A stretch of DNA of 50,000 bases from Monoplex corrugatus (GCA_030674185.1 CM060305.1:172519258-172569257); one strand, 5' to 3'; counted from the first letter of the stretch, positions 38,403-50,000 are shown. Notes: generated by a model not told the origin, from the sequence alone. Program-made: numbers and translations.

Positions 38403-41400
38403 ATTAACATTGATGCTATGGTGAAGACAGAACGTAACATCTACATTGATGCTATGGTGACGACATAGACAACGTAACAACTACAATGTCATTAACATTG
38501 ATGCTATGGTGAAGACAGAAACAACGTAACATCTACAATGTCATTAACATTGATGCTATGGTGAAGACAGAGACAACGTAACATCTACATTGTCATTAAC
38601 ATTGATGCTATGGTGAAGACAGAGACAACGTAACATCTACAGTGTCATTAACATTGATGCTATGGTGAAGACAGAAACAACGTAACATCTACAATGTCAT
38701 TAACATTGATGCTATGGTGAAGACAGAGACAACGTAACATCTACATTGTCATTAACATTGATGCTATGGTGAAGACAGAGACAACGTAACATCTACAGTC
38801 ATTAACATTGATGCTATGGTGAAGACACAGACAACGTAACAACTACATTGTCATTAACATTGATGCTATGGTGAAGACAGAGACAACGTAACATCTACAG
38901 TGTCATTAACATTGATGCTATGGTGAAGACAGAGACAACGTAACATCTACAGTCATTAACATTGATGCTATGGTGAAGACAGAGATAACGTAACATCTAC
39001 ATTGATGCTATGGTGAAGACAGAGACAACGTAACATCTACAGTGTCATTAACATTGATGCTATGGTGAAGACAGAAACAACGTAACAACTACAATGTCAT
39101 TAACATTGATGCTATGGTGAAGACAGAGACAACGTAACATCTACAGTCATTAACATTGATGCTATGGTGAAGACAGAGACAACGTAACATCTACAGTCAT
39201 TAACATTGATGCTATGGTGAAGACAGAGAAAACGTAACATCTACAGTCATTAACATTGATGTTATGGTGAAGACAGAGACAACGTAACATCTACAATGTC
39301 ATTAACATTGATGCTATGGGAAGACAGAGACAACGTAACAACTACAATGTCATTAACATTGATGATGCTATGGTGAAGACAGAAACAACGTAACATCTAC
39401 AATGTCAATAACATTGATGCTATGGTGAAGACAGAAACAACGTAACATCTACAGTGTCATTAACATTGATGCTATGGTGAAGACAGAGACAACGTAACAT
39501 CTACAATGTCATTAACATTGATGCTATGGTGAAGACAGAAACAACGTAACATCTACAGTCATTAACATTGATGCTATGGTGAAGACAGAGACAACGTAAC
39601 ATCTACAGTCATTAACATTGATGCTATGGTGAAGACAGAGACAACGTAACAACTAAAATGTCATTAACATTGATGCTATGGTGAAGACAGAGACAACGTA
39701 ACATCTACAATGTCATTAACATTGATGCTATGGTGAAGACAGAGACAACGTAACATCTACAATGTCATTAACATTGATGCTATGGTGAAGACAGAAACAA
39801 CGTAATATCTACAGTCATTAACATTGATGCTATGGTGAAGACAGAGACAACGTAACATCTACAGTCATTAACATTGATGCTATGGTGAAGACTGAAACAA
39901 CGTAACAACTACAATGTCATTAACATTGATGCTATGGTGAAGACAGAGACAACGTAACATCTACAATGTCATTAACATTGATGCTATGGTGAAGACACAG
40001 ACAACGTAACATCTACAATGTCATTAACATTGTTGCTATGGTGAAGACAGAGACAACGTAACATCTACAATGTCATTAACATTGATGCTATGGTGAAGAC
40101 AGAGACAACGTAACATCTACAGTGTCATTAACATTGATGCTATTGTGAAGACAGAAACAACGTAACATCTACAGTCATTAACATTGATGCTATGGTGAAG
40201 ACAGAGACAACGTAACATCTACAGTCATTAACATTGATGCTATGGTGAAGACAGAGACAACGTAACAACTACAGTGTTATTAACATTGATGCTATGGTGA
40301 AGACAGAGACAACGTAACAACTACAATGTCATTAACATTGATGCTATGGTGAAGACAGAGACAACGTAACATCTACAGTCATTAACATTGATGCTATGGT
40401 GAAGACAGAGACAACGTAACATCTACAGTGTCATTAACATTGATGCTATGGTGAAGACACAGACAACGAAACAACTACAATGTCATTAACATTGATGCTA
40501 TGGTGAAGACAGAAACAACGTAACATCTACAATGTCATTAACATTGATGCTATGGTGAAGACAGAGACAACGTAACATCTACATTGTCATTAACATTGAT
40601 GCTATGGTGAAGACAGAAACAACGTAACATCTACAATGTCATTAACATTGATGCTATGGTGAAGACAGAGACAACGTAACATCTACAATGTCATTAACAT
40701 TGATGCTATGGTGAAGACAGAACAACGTAACATCTACATGTCATTAACATTGATGCTATGGTGAAGACAGAGACAACGTAAAATCTACAATGTCATTAAC
40801 ATTGATGCTATGGTGAAGACAGAACAACGTAACATCTACATGTCATTAACATTGATGCTATGGTGAAGACAGAGACAACGTAACATCTACAGTGTCATTA
40901 ACATTGATGCTATGGTGAAGACAGAGACAACGTAACATTACAATGTACAAGAAGTAACAACATTAACTGTGTAGGTGAGACAGAATATCGTCATTACATT
41001 GTCTTCAACGCATTCATTTATTTGTGAAGACAGAACAACGAATCCATATAACATTGTGTGGGAGACAGAAAGTAACTACTTGATGTATGGGAAGACAGAA
41101 ACGTAATCTACATGTCATTAACTTGTGATGGTGAGACAACGTAACTACATGTCATTAACATTGTGTATGGTGAAGACAAGAAGAACATTAAGTCATAACA
41201 TGTGTATGGTGAAGACGAAAGTAACACTCATCATAATTGATGCTGTGAGACGAAAACGAACTCTACAGTCATTAACATTGATGTATGGTGAAGACGAACA
41301 AGTAACATCTACAATGTCATTACATTGATGCTATGGAAGACAGAAAAGTAACACTACAGTCATTACATTGATGTATGGTGAAGACAGAACAACGTAACAT

Positions 41401-44400
41401 CTACAATGTCTACATTGTGCTATGGTGAAGACAGAAACGTAATCTACATTATTAACATTGATGCTATGGTGAAGAAGAACAGTAACATCTACAATGTCAT
41501 AACATTGATGCTATGGTGAAGACGAAACGTAACATCTACAGTCTTAACATGATGCTATGGTGAAGACAGACAACGTAAATCTAATCATAACATTGTGTAT
41601 GGTGAAGACAGAGAAACGTAAATTAAATGTCATTAACTTGTGTATGGTGAAGACAGAAAACGTAACATCTACAAGTCATTAACATTGATGCTATGGTGAA
41701 GACAGAGACAACGTAACACTACAATGTCATTAACATTGATGCTATGGTGAAGACAGAACAACGTAAATACAGTCATTACATTGATGCTATGGTGAAGACA
41801 GAACAACGTAACATCTACAGTCATTAACATTGATGCTATGGTGAAGGAAACAACGTAACATTACATGTCATTAACATTGATGCTATGGTGAAGACGAACA
41901 ACGTACATACAATGTCATTAACATTGATGCTTGGTGAAGACAGACAACGTAACATCTACAATGTCATTAACATTGTGCTATGGTGAAGACAAGACAACGT
42001 AACATTACATGTCATTAACATTGTGCTATGGTGAAGACAGAGACAACGTAACATCTACATGTCATTAACATTGATGCTATGTGAAGACAGAACAACGTAC
42101 ATCTACGTCATTACATTGATGCTATGGTGAAGACAGAGACAACGTAACATCTACAGTCATTAACATTGATGCTATGGTGAAGACAGAAAGTAACACTACT
42201 GTTATAACATTGATGCTATGGTGAAGACAGAGACAACGTAACATACATGTCATTAACATTGATGCTATGGTGAAGACAGAGACAACGTAACATCTACGTC
42301 ATTAACTTGTGTGGTGAACAGAGACAAGTAAACTCAGTGTCATTACATGATCTAGTGAAGACAAAGAAACTACAATGTATTAACTTGATTATGTGAGACA
42401 GAACATAAACTACAAGTCATAAATGATTTGGTGAGACAGAGACACGTACATTATTCATAATATGCTATGGTAGACAAAACGAATCAATTATAATTGATGC
42501 TATGGAACGAACACTAACTACACATAACATGATGCTATGTAAACAAACGTAATAATGTATTAACATGATGCTATGGTGAGACGAACAGTACATACTGTAT
42601 TAATGATGCTGGTGAGACAACAACGAACATTACATGTCATTACATGTGTATGGTGAGAGGAACAATGTAACATCTCAATTCATACATTGAGCTAGGAACA
42701 GAACAGATACATTCATAGATGCTATGGTGAGACAGAACAACTAATCTACAGTGTCATTACATTATCTAGTGAACAAAACAACGAAATAATGTCATTACAT
42801 TGATCATGGGAGACAGAAACACGTACTTACAATGTCATTACATGAGCTAGTGAAGAGAAAGTACATACATGTATTAACTTGGTGCTTGGTGAAGACAAAC
42901 AACGACATTACATATTACATTCATGGTGAAGAAGAAGCAACTCTAAGAAACATAACATACATGTCATTAACATGATGCTAGGGAAGACACAGACAACGTA
43001 ACATCTACAGTGTCATTAACATTGAGCTATGTGAAGACAAGACAACGCAACATTACAATGTCATTAACATTGATCATGGTGAACAGAGCAGTAAATCTAC
43101 AATGTCATTAACATTGATGCATGTGAAGACAGAAACAACGAACATCTACATCTTAACATTGATGCATTGAAGCAGAAACAAGTAACACTACATGTCATTA
43201 CATTGATTCATGGTGAAGCAGAAAAAACGTAACATCTACATTCATACATGATGTATTGAAGACAGAAACAGAACACTACATTCATTACATTGATGCTATG
43301 GTGAAGACAGAAACAACACATCTACATGTCATTAATTGATGCTATGGTGAAGACAGACAACGTAACATCTACAGTGTCATTAACATTGATGCTATGGTGA
43401 AGACAGAAACAACGTAACATCTACATGTCATTAACATTGATGCTATGTGAAGACAGACAACGTAACATCTACAGTGTCATTAACATTGATGCTATGGTGA
43501 GACAGAGACAACGTAACATCTACATGTCATTAACATTGATGCTATGGTGAAGACAGAGACAACGTAACATCTACAATGTCATTAACATTGATGCTATGGT
43601 GAAGACGAGACAACGTAACATCTACAGTCATTAACATTGATGCTATGGTGAAGACAGAACAACGTAACAACTACAATGTCATTAACATTGATGCTATGGT
43701 GAAGACAGAACAACTAACATCTACAATCATTAACATTGATGCAGGGAAACGAACACGTAACATTACAGTGTCATTAACATTGATGCTATGGTGAAGACAG
43801 AAAACGTAACAACTACAATGTCATTAACATTGATGCTATGGTGAAGACAGAAACAACGTAACATCTACAGGTCATTAACATTGATGCTATGGTGAAGACA
43901 GAAACAACGTAACATCTACGTCATTAACATGATGCATGTGAAGACAGAAACAAGTAACATTACAGTGTCATTAACATGATGCTAATGGTAAGACAGAGCA
44001 AGTAACATCTACAATGTCATTGCATGATGCTATGGTGAAGACAAGACAACTAACACCTACAATGTCATTAACATTGAGCTATGGTGAAGACAGAAACAAC
44101 GTAACATCTACATGTCATTAACATTGTTGCTATGGTGAAGACATAGACAAGTAACATCTACAGTGTCATTAACATTGATGCTATGGTGAAGACAGAGACA
44201 ACGTAACATCTACAGTCATTAACATTGATGCTATGGTGAAGACAGAAACAACGTAACATCTACAATGTCATTAACATTGATGCTATGGTGAAGACAGAGA
44301 CAACGTAACATCTACAGTGTCATTAACATTGATGCATGGTGAAGACAGAGAACAACGTAACATCTACAGTCAATAACACTGATGCTATGGTGAAACAGAG

Positions 44401-45244
44401 ACAACGTAACATCTACAGTCATTAAAATTGATGCTATGTGAAGAATAGAACACGTAACATCTACAATGTCATTAACATTGATGCTATGGTGAAGACAGAG
44501 ACAACGTAACAACTACAGTCATTAACATTGATGCTATGGTGAAGACAGAGACAACGTAACATCTACAATGTCATTAGCATTGATGCTATGGTGAAGACAG
44601 AGACAACGTAACATCTACAATGTCATTAACATTGATGCTATGGTGAAGACAGAGACAACGTAACATCTACAATGTCATTAACATTGATGCTATGGTGAAG
44701 ACAGAGACAACGTAACATCTACAGTGTCATTAACATTGATGCTATGGTGAAGACAGAAACAACGTAACATCTACAATGTCATTAACATTGATGCTATGGT
44801 GAAGACAGAGACAACGTAACATCTACAATGTCATTAACATTGATGCTATGGTGAAGACAGAAACAACGTAACATCTACAGTGTCATTAACATTGATGCTA
44901 TGGTGAAGACAGAGACAACGTAACATCTACAATGTCATTAACATTGATGCTATGGTGAAGACATAGACAACGTAACATCTACAGTGTCATTAACATTGAT
45001 GCTACGGTGAAGACAGAAACAACGTAACATCTACAATGTCATTAACATTGATGCTGTGGTGAAGACAGAGACAACGTAACATCTACAGTGTCATTAACAT
45101 TGATGCTATGGTGAAGACAGAGACAACGTAACATCTACAATGTCATTAACATTGATGCTATGGTGAAGACAGAGACAAGTAACAACAACAGTGTCATTAA
45201 CATTGATGCTATGGTGAAGACAGAGACAACGTAACAACTACAAT
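38403..45244. repeat. 52 bp satellite array, about 130 copies
   Basis: The unit is AACATTGATGCTATGGTGAA followed by GACAGAGACAACGTAACATC and TACAATGTCATT. Variants include GAGACAACG/GAAACAACG, ATCTAC/AACTAC, and TACAATGTCATT, TACAGTGTCATT or the shorter TACAGTCATT (50 bp). Units from 38403 to 40940 and from 43290 to 45244 are clean. The middle is heavily eroded. Confidence 0.97.
40945..43300. other. Deletion-rich, low-quality centre of the 52 bp array
   Basis: Units here lose many scattered single bases (for example GCTATGG becoming GTATGG, GCTATG or CTAG), worst at about 42300-42950, while both flanks of the array are almost perfect. As in the 42 bp array, this resembles uncorrected long-read consensus in the centre of a long array. 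Biological decay of an array core would be unexpected. Confidence 0.65.
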
Positions 45245-45292
45245 GACAAAGTTATATAAATTATATCATAATACATCATGTGTTTCTATGGG

Positions 45293-45381
45293 TGTGTAAG
45301 ATTCTCTGTGTGTGACTCTGTGTCTGTTTGTGCCTGATTGTGTAATTGTGCGTGTGCCTGTGCGTGTGTGCGTGTGTGTGT

Positions 45382-45460
<79 letters not shown>

Positions 45461-45607
45461 GTCTGTTTGATTAAATATGTGTACGCTACGTGTGTGTGTG
45501 CGTCTGTGTCTGTGAGTATGTATTTTTGTATGTAAGTGTGTGTGCGTGTGCGTATGTGTTTATGTATGTCTCTGCTGCCTGTGTGCGTTCGCGCGCGCGC
45601 ACGTGTG

Positions 45608-45678
<71 letters not shown>

Positions 45679-45697
45679 TTGCGTGTGTGTGTGTGTT

Positions 45698-45761
<64 letters not shown>

Positions 45762-45940
45762 TGTGTGTGTGTGTATGTGTGTGTGTGTGTGTTTGCGTGC
45801 GTGTAGCGCACATGCGCCGTACGCGCGCGTGTGTATATGTAACTAAGCGAGTGCGCACACATGCGTTTAAATAAGGATGTCTATGCTATGTACGTGTGTG
45901 TGTGTACGTGTGTGTGTATGTGTGTGTGTGTGTACGTGTG
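45293..45940. repeat. GT microsatellite complex
   Basis: Long (GT)n runs at 45386-45458, about 45601-45676 and 45700-45795 are joined by GCGT and TATG steps and a short (GC)n at about 45590-45600. Alternating purine-pyrimidine throughout, so Z-DNA prone. Cys-Val and Thr-His frames over it are artefacts. Confidence 0.96.
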
Positions 45941-45943
45941 TTG

Positions 45944-45997
45944 GGTGTGGTGTGGTGTGGTGTGATGTGGTGTGGTGTGGTGTGGTGTGGTGTGGTG
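45944..45997. repeat. Pentamer repeat (GTGTG, TGTGG)
   Basis: About ten copies of TGTGG/GTGTG in direct succession, following on from the GT complex. Confidence 0.9.
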
Positions 45998-46300
45998 AGA
46001 AAGAAAAAGAGCGAAATGTTTCGACTTTAAAAAAAAAAAAAAAATTAGGCATACCGGTAATCGATTGACATATGAAGTGGGTGGCTGATTATAATTCATT
46101 GTGTAACTTTACTGTTGTATAACACTATGACGGTTGTCTGTTTTCATCACAACTGTAGGGTCTGACATGTATTCGCTTGACATGTGTCTGTCTCTGCCTG
46201 CCATAGTTCTTACAGTGCTTGGGGCTCTGCTGACATGAGACATTACGGTGCACATTGTCCTCTTTTAAAAATATGATCTTTTAAGAAATATCATTGTCAT
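45998..46300. other. Unique spacer
   Basis: About 300 bp with a poly-A of about 15 bases at 46029-46043 and otherwise ordinary sequence. No gene or element is recognised. Confidence 0.6.
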
Positions 46301-46309
46301 TATGATCAT

Positions 46310-46400
46310 TAACACCATTATCATAATTATTATTATTATTTTTATTATTATTATTATTATCATTAACAACAACGTTGATGATGATGATGATGATGATGAT

Positions 46401-46474
<74 letters not shown>

Positions 46475-46483
46475 GATGATGAT
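46310..46483. repeat. TTA then GAT trinucleotide microsatellites
   Basis: (ATT)n at about 46323-46360 is followed by (GAT)n at about 46376-46482, with one dropped base near 46400 and one GGT step near 46460. Confidence 0.96.
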
Positions 46484-46559
46484 GTAGCGCTAGTACTGAA
46501 CAATGATTAATAATAATAATAATATAATTATAATCATCGGCAGCATCATTATCATGATC

Positions 46560-46645
46560 TTATGAATAATAATAATAATAATAATATTGGACATTTGTTG
46601 AGCGCCTTCCTCCCTCACAAGGAGGGAGCACAAGGCGCTTCACAT
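46560..46645 (-). mobile_element. LINE/SINE 3' tail with GCGC hairpin
   Basis: Arms AGCGCCTT (46601-46608) and AAGGCGCT (46632-46639) enclose a second pair, CCTCC and GGAGG, giving a strong stem-loop. On the minus strand it reads GGCGCTCAACAAATGTCCA and then an (ATT)n tail. This resembles the GCGCTATATAAAT plus repeat-tail 3' end of the LINE at 38.3 kb. Such GCGC-box tails are common on invertebrate CR1/L2-like elements, from memory. Confidence 0.5.
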
Positions 46646-46836
46646 AGACGCACAGAACAGCCACAAATAGTGTACACATATAACATAAGACATATGGACA
46701 GATATGTCACACTTCATACTGCAAAACACATCATACCGCATAATACCACATGATAACATAATAACACATCTCATACCACATCACTACACACAAATATGGA
46801 AAGGAAAACAGAACTATGCATGACAACAAAACACCC

Positions 46837-46839
46837 ACA

Positions 46840-46902
<63 letters not shown>
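46837..46902. repeat. CA microsatellite
   Basis: A nearly perfect (AC)n run of about 30 repeats, lying between the minus-strand LINE 5' remnant and the 3' tail-like sequence. Confidence 0.97.
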
Positions 46903-46904
<2 letters not shown>

Positions 46905-46907
46905 GCA

Positions 46908-47504
46908 CTAAATTGTCATCACATATGTCATCACATATCTGAAGCTGGAAACAGATGGAGAAGAGTCAGTTTTCAAACTAGCAGGGCGCACAGATGTAAC
47001 AGTTTGAATGTGCCTCTGTTTTCTTCTTCCTCCTCGGCGCGTTCGTTTCCTTGGCAAACAGAACCCAATCTCCAATTCACGCAGCCGAGAGACAAGGTCA
47101 GAGGTCAATGGAGCAGCAGGAATCGCAACCAGTTCATCGCGAGAATAGTAAACAGAAGGCGAGGCAGTGCGCTCACCCGGACAACAGCTGCCGACATGCT
47201 GGCGATGGTTGCATGCTGCGTTTTGCACGTAAGCGGTGAAGTAGGTTGGAGGAAATGGCTGACTGGCACAGTTCAGAACAGAAATGTCACTGTGACCTGT
47301 TGTGCACGTTGGAACGAAAAATGGCTGACAGTGAAGAAATGGAATACACAGCCTTGACGAAAACAAAAAAACACAGCACAACGAATCTGAATAATGGGGA
47401 CGATTCAAACAAAAACCACTACGTCGACGGCTCCATGACGAACACAATAGACAAAAACCAAGCACCAAACTGAAGGAAATCCAACGAAAAACACAAAACA
47501 ACAC
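46908..47504 (-). pseudogene. LINE N-terminal region remnant, 198-codon frame
   Basis: The minus-strand frame has a Cys- and hydrophobic-rich first half with no recognisable domain. Residues of about 115-170 then read YYSRDELVAIPAAPL, LVSRLRELEIGFCLPRKRT and RRGGRRKQRHIQTV. That order (YSRDEL, a hydrophobic stretch, an Arg-rich GRRKQR block and an IQT motif) matches the region just before the endonuclease in many animal L2/CR1-like LINE proteins. The similarity stops near residue 172. The frame then ends next to a CA tract, and no endonuclease follows. It is more likely a retrotransposon relic than a host gene. The start codon is uncertain. Confidence 0.6.
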
Positions 47505-47705
47505 CAGAGATCAGTCACTCAGCCTGTGAGGCGTGCGACCTTCACCCACATATATTCAAAATCGCAAGAATAACAGCAATAATAGTTCCATTTGTACACA
47601 AGAAAAGAGTTCAAGTCAAAGAATGCTCATTACATTTTTTGATTGGAAAAAAAAAAGACGATTCGGAGGATGGAGAGTTGCCATATCAAGACATTAGTAT
47701 AGTAT
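47505..47705. other. Unique flank, possibly LINE 5' UTR
   Basis: About 200 bp of ordinary sequence with an A run at 47647-47656. On the minus strand it lies upstream of the LINE N-terminal remnant and may be its 5' leader. No other feature is recognised. Confidence 0.4.
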
Positions 47706-47712
47706 AAACATG

Positions 47713-47734
47713 GTCACACACACACACACACACA

Positions 47735-47765
<31 letters not shown>

Positions 47766-47895
47766 CATCACACCACACAGTACACACCACACACACACAC
47801 ACAACACACACACACACACACACACATACACACACAACACACACACACACACAAAACGTACAAACACACACACACACACACACACACACAACGTA

Positions 47896-47933
<38 letters not shown>

Positions 47934-48057
47934 TACAAACACACACACACACCACACACACACACACACACAACGCACACAACACACACAACACACACAA
48001 CACAACACACAACACACACACACACACAAAACACACACACACACACACACAACACAC

Positions 48058-48119
<62 letters not shown>
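47713..48119. repeat. Imperfect CA microsatellite
   Basis: About 400 bp of (CA)n broken by CCAC, AACG and ACAAAC steps, with a clean run at about 48058-48118. It ends about 20 bp beyond the stop codon of the 16-residue repeat gene, so that gene's 3' UTR either includes it or is very short. Confidence 0.96.
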
Positions 48120-48121
<2 letters not shown>

Positions 48122-48140
48122 ATCACAGATTGTGACCACA

Positions 48141-49190
48141 CTACATGAAGAACCTGTCTCTCCACATGTAAGATTTCATCCTGGTGTCTGCAGGAAAACG
48201 ATCCGCTGTCTGCCTCAGTGGAACCAGTTCCATCACTTCAAACGTGTCAGTAACAGCAGACTGAGGACGGCCTGAAGACCTCAGGTCAAAGGAATCCCGG
48301 GTGTCCTTCAGTGGAGCCAGGGTACAGTCCAGGTTATACCTGTCTTTCGTGGCCTTCAGGGCCGTCATCTTGCAGTCGCAGTCAAACTTATCCGGGACGT
48401 CCTTCAGTAGAGAGACGCTGGAGTTCAGATCGTACGTGTCTGGGTTCTGCATCAGCCGGCTGGCCTTGGAGTCACAGTCAAATGTGTCGGCACTTTGATG
48501 TAATCGCTGGGCTTTGGACTGGCAGTGGAAGGTGTCGGAACGCTGTGGCACACGGAGCACTTTGGACTGACAGTCAAAACAGTCTGGCGCCCGGCTGATG
48601 GGCATAACTTTTGACTGGCACTGAAATCTGTCAGGGGCTTGATGAAGACGTTCTGTTCTGGACTGACAGTGGAACCTGTCAGGCGTGTGATTGACAATCC
48701 ATCTGGAATCACACTGGAACCTGTCCGTGGTGACCTGGTAAGGCTTCAGCTTTTGATCACACTGGAATTTTTCAGAAGGGGGAAAGAGAGGTTTCAGCTT
48801 AAATTCACTCTGGAATTTGTCTGAAGAACGTAGCGGCAGTAGTTTGGAGTCTGTCTGGTATTTGTCTGGAGGTTGGTACTGACGCTGTAGACTGGAGTCC
48901 CACACAAAACGGTCTGTCGTCTGGTACAGCGGTGTCAGTTTGAAGTGACACTGATAGTTGTTGGGAGCCTGTCTCTGTCTCTCTAGCTTAGAGTTGTTAT
49001 GGTACGTGTCACCACCGACGTGCAATGGCCGCAATTTCAGGTCACACTCAAACTTGTCACAGGTTTCACGTAACGGGATCACACTCTGGTCACACTGGAA
49101 GGTGTCAGTGGTGTGACGGTGTGGTCTGATCTCACTGTTCAGGTCAAACACATCCACACTCTGACATATCAGGCCCAGCTTACAGAACAT
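48141..49190 (-). CDS. Unknown 349-residue protein of 21 tandem 16-residue repeats
   Basis: I do not recognise the family. After 11 N-terminal residues the protein is 21 consecutive repeats, 17 of 16 residues and four of 15, plus a partial copy ending RDRFFM. The consensus is [P/T/S]-D-x-[F/Y]-x-C-[D/Q]-S-K-x-x-x-L-x-x-x. Position 4 is aromatic in every repeat and in the partial copy. Position 2 is Asp in all but two (Asn, Glu). Cys occupies position 6 in about half. At DNA level the 48 bp repeats are well diverged, so the pattern is held by the protein and not by recent amplification. No signal peptide, membrane segment or catalytic motif is seen. The ATG has A at -3 and is preceded by an in-frame stop about 29 bases upstream, which supports it as the true start unless an upstream intron exists. 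The compact periodic build suggests a filament- or microtubule-binding or other scaffold role, but that is speculation. Confidence 0.8.
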   Translation of the reverse strand: MFCKLGLICQSVDVFDLNSEIRPHRHTTDTFQCDQSVIPLRETCDKFECDLKLRPLHVGGDTYHNNSKLERQRQAPNNYQCHFKLTPLYQTTDRFVWDSSLQRQYQPPDKYQTDSKLLPLRSSDKFQSEFKLKPLFPPSEKFQCDQKLKPYQVTTDRFQCDSRWIVNHTPDRFHCQSRTERLHQAPDRFQCQSKVMPISRAPDCFDCQSKVLRVPQRSDTFHCQSKAQRLHQSADTFDCDSKASRLMQNPDTYDLNSSVSLLKDVPDKFDCDCKMTALKATKDRYNLDCTLAPLKDTRDSFDLRSSGRPQSAVTDTFEVMELVPLRQTADRFPADTRMKSYMWRDRFFM

Positions 49191-49225
49191 GGTGAAGACA
49201 GCAAACCACCTTCACTGCCAGCGTC

Positions 49226-49251
49226 TGGTTAGGGTTAGGGTTAGGGTTAGG
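49226..49251. repeat. Interstitial telomere-type (TTAGGG)n tract
   Basis: Four consecutive GGTTAG/TTAGGG hexamers without mismatch. They lie about 36-61 bp upstream of the start codon of the minus-strand repeat gene, so the CCCTAA strand is its sense strand. Confidence 0.95.
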
Positions 49252-49308
49252 CTTCGGCTACAACACTGAACGATGACTCACAACCTGTAGCGTAAGTCTA
49301 ATAACATG

Positions 49309-49528
49309 TATCGATAAACAGCATCGACCTTCAGTACAATGAGCACTCTGTCTTATCGATAAACAGCATGGACCTTCAGCACAATGAGCGCTCTGTCTTA
49401 TCGATAAACAGCATCGACCTTCAGCACAATGAGCACTCTGTCTTATCGATAAACAGCATCGACCTTCAGCACAATGAGCACTCTGTCTTATCGATAAACA
49501 GCATCGACCTTCAGCACAATGAGCACTC
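49309..49528. repeat. 45 bp tandem repeat, about five copies
   Basis: The unit is TATCGATAAACAGCATCGAC followed by CTTCAGCACAATGAGCACTCTGTCT. Each unit contains the palindrome TATCGATA. Copies differ at only two or three positions. Fifteen-codon periodic frames on both strands are artefacts. Confidence 0.96.
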
Positions 49529-49752
49529 ACATAAGACAGACCACATGGTGAGTGATGTATCCAAACAAACACAGTTTTATTTTCAGAAGACACGTGTTCA
49601 CACTGGGAAAGGTCCATACGCGCTGACACCTCTACTGCCACGTGCTGGAGACGATCCAAAATGATCAGGACAAGCGCCACAGATCTGCACGTGCTACATG
49701 GAGCGTTGTGTCACAACCATTGCCATCAAGCTCCACCACACTGAGCGGTGAT
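49529..49752. other. Unique spacer
   Basis: About 220 bp of ordinary mixed-composition sequence. A possible splice acceptor, TTTTATTTTCAG, lies at 49574-49585, but no exon can be supported. Confidence 0.5.
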
Positions 49753-50000
49753 ATGGTATAGATGTGGTAACACGTCAAATGGTATAGATATGGTAACACG
49801 TCAAATGGTATAGATGTGGTAACACGTCAAATGGTATAGATGTGGTAACACGTCAAATGGTATAGATGTGATAACACGTCAAATGGTATAGATGTGGTAA
49901 CACGTCAAATGGTATAGATGTGGTAACACGTCAAATGGTATAGATGTGGTAACACATCAAATGGTATAGATGTGGTAACACGTCAAATGGTATAGATGTG
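49753..50000. repeat. 26 bp satellite, continues past window
   Basis: At least nine copies of TATAGATGTGGTAACACGTC followed by AAATGG, almost identical, with single changes (GTGATAAC, ACACATC, GATATGG). The array is cut by the window end. Confidence 0.97.

Noticed and set aside
38403..45244. Hammerhead ribozyme-type satellite
   Set aside because: I looked for the CTGATGA and GAAA core in the satellite units and found no conserved pair in the correct order.
49226..49251. True chromosome end
   Set aside because: Only about four hexamers, with ordinary sequence and another satellite on both sides.
49258..49680. 140-codon minus-strand frame with 15-residue repeats
   Set aside because: The repeats are the 45 bp tandem unit, open on both strands, with near-identical DNA and no sign of protein-level selection.

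Overview
The window looks like non-coding, repeat-dominated nuclear DNA from an animal, most likely a mollusc or another lophotrochozoan. The basis is animal-type non-LTR retrotransposon remains of L2/CR1 style, tRNA-derived SINE fragments of a kind I associate with molluscs, a (TTAGGG)n tract, and very long perfect dinucleotide and trinucleotide microsatellites. No bacterial operon, rRNA or intact tRNA gene is visible. The species assignment is inference from memory and was not searched.

Layout: roughly 80% of the window is tandem repeat. In order: a 43-55 bp satellite (1-2829); a SINE fragment and a CAA/CAG microsatellite (2830-3990); a 606 bp inverted-repeat DNA element (4056-4661); a 30 bp satellite with almost no indels (4681-6838); a 19 kb array of a 42 bp unit (7103-26412) broken by a G63/T215 homopolymer block; CTA, GAA, octamer and ATC repeats plus a LINE 3' fragment (26520-28690); a CA tract and a G-rich 43 bp satellite (28704-31172); decayed reverse transcriptase and SINE remains (31310-32065); 46 bp and 39-52 bp satellites (32162-34562); CA and GA tracts (34639-35730); a 5'-truncated L2/CR1-like LINE (about 35890-38385); a 6.8 kb array of a 52 bp unit (38403-45244); GT, TTA and GAT microsatellites; a second LINE remnant on the minus strand (46560-47504); a CA tract; and finally the one convincing host gene.

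That gene (48141-49190, minus strand) encodes 349 residues built almost entirely from 21 tandem 16-residue repeats with a near-invariant Asp-x-aromatic core. Its DNA repeats are strongly diverged while key residues are kept, unlike the near-identical satellites around it, so it is probably under protein-level selection. A short (TTAGGG)n tract lies a few dozen bases upstream of its start codon, followed outward by a 45 bp repeat and a 26 bp satellite that runs off the window.

Many long open frames cross the satellites, on both strands and in several frames. They arise because most units lack stop codons and several have lengths divisible by three, and I do not regard them as genes. Two zones (about 21.0-23.4 kb and 40.95-43.3 kb) are riddled with single-base deletions, and the G/T homopolymer block is implausible as natural DNA. 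These parts probably reflect assembly or consensus error, so array lengths here should be treated as approximate.
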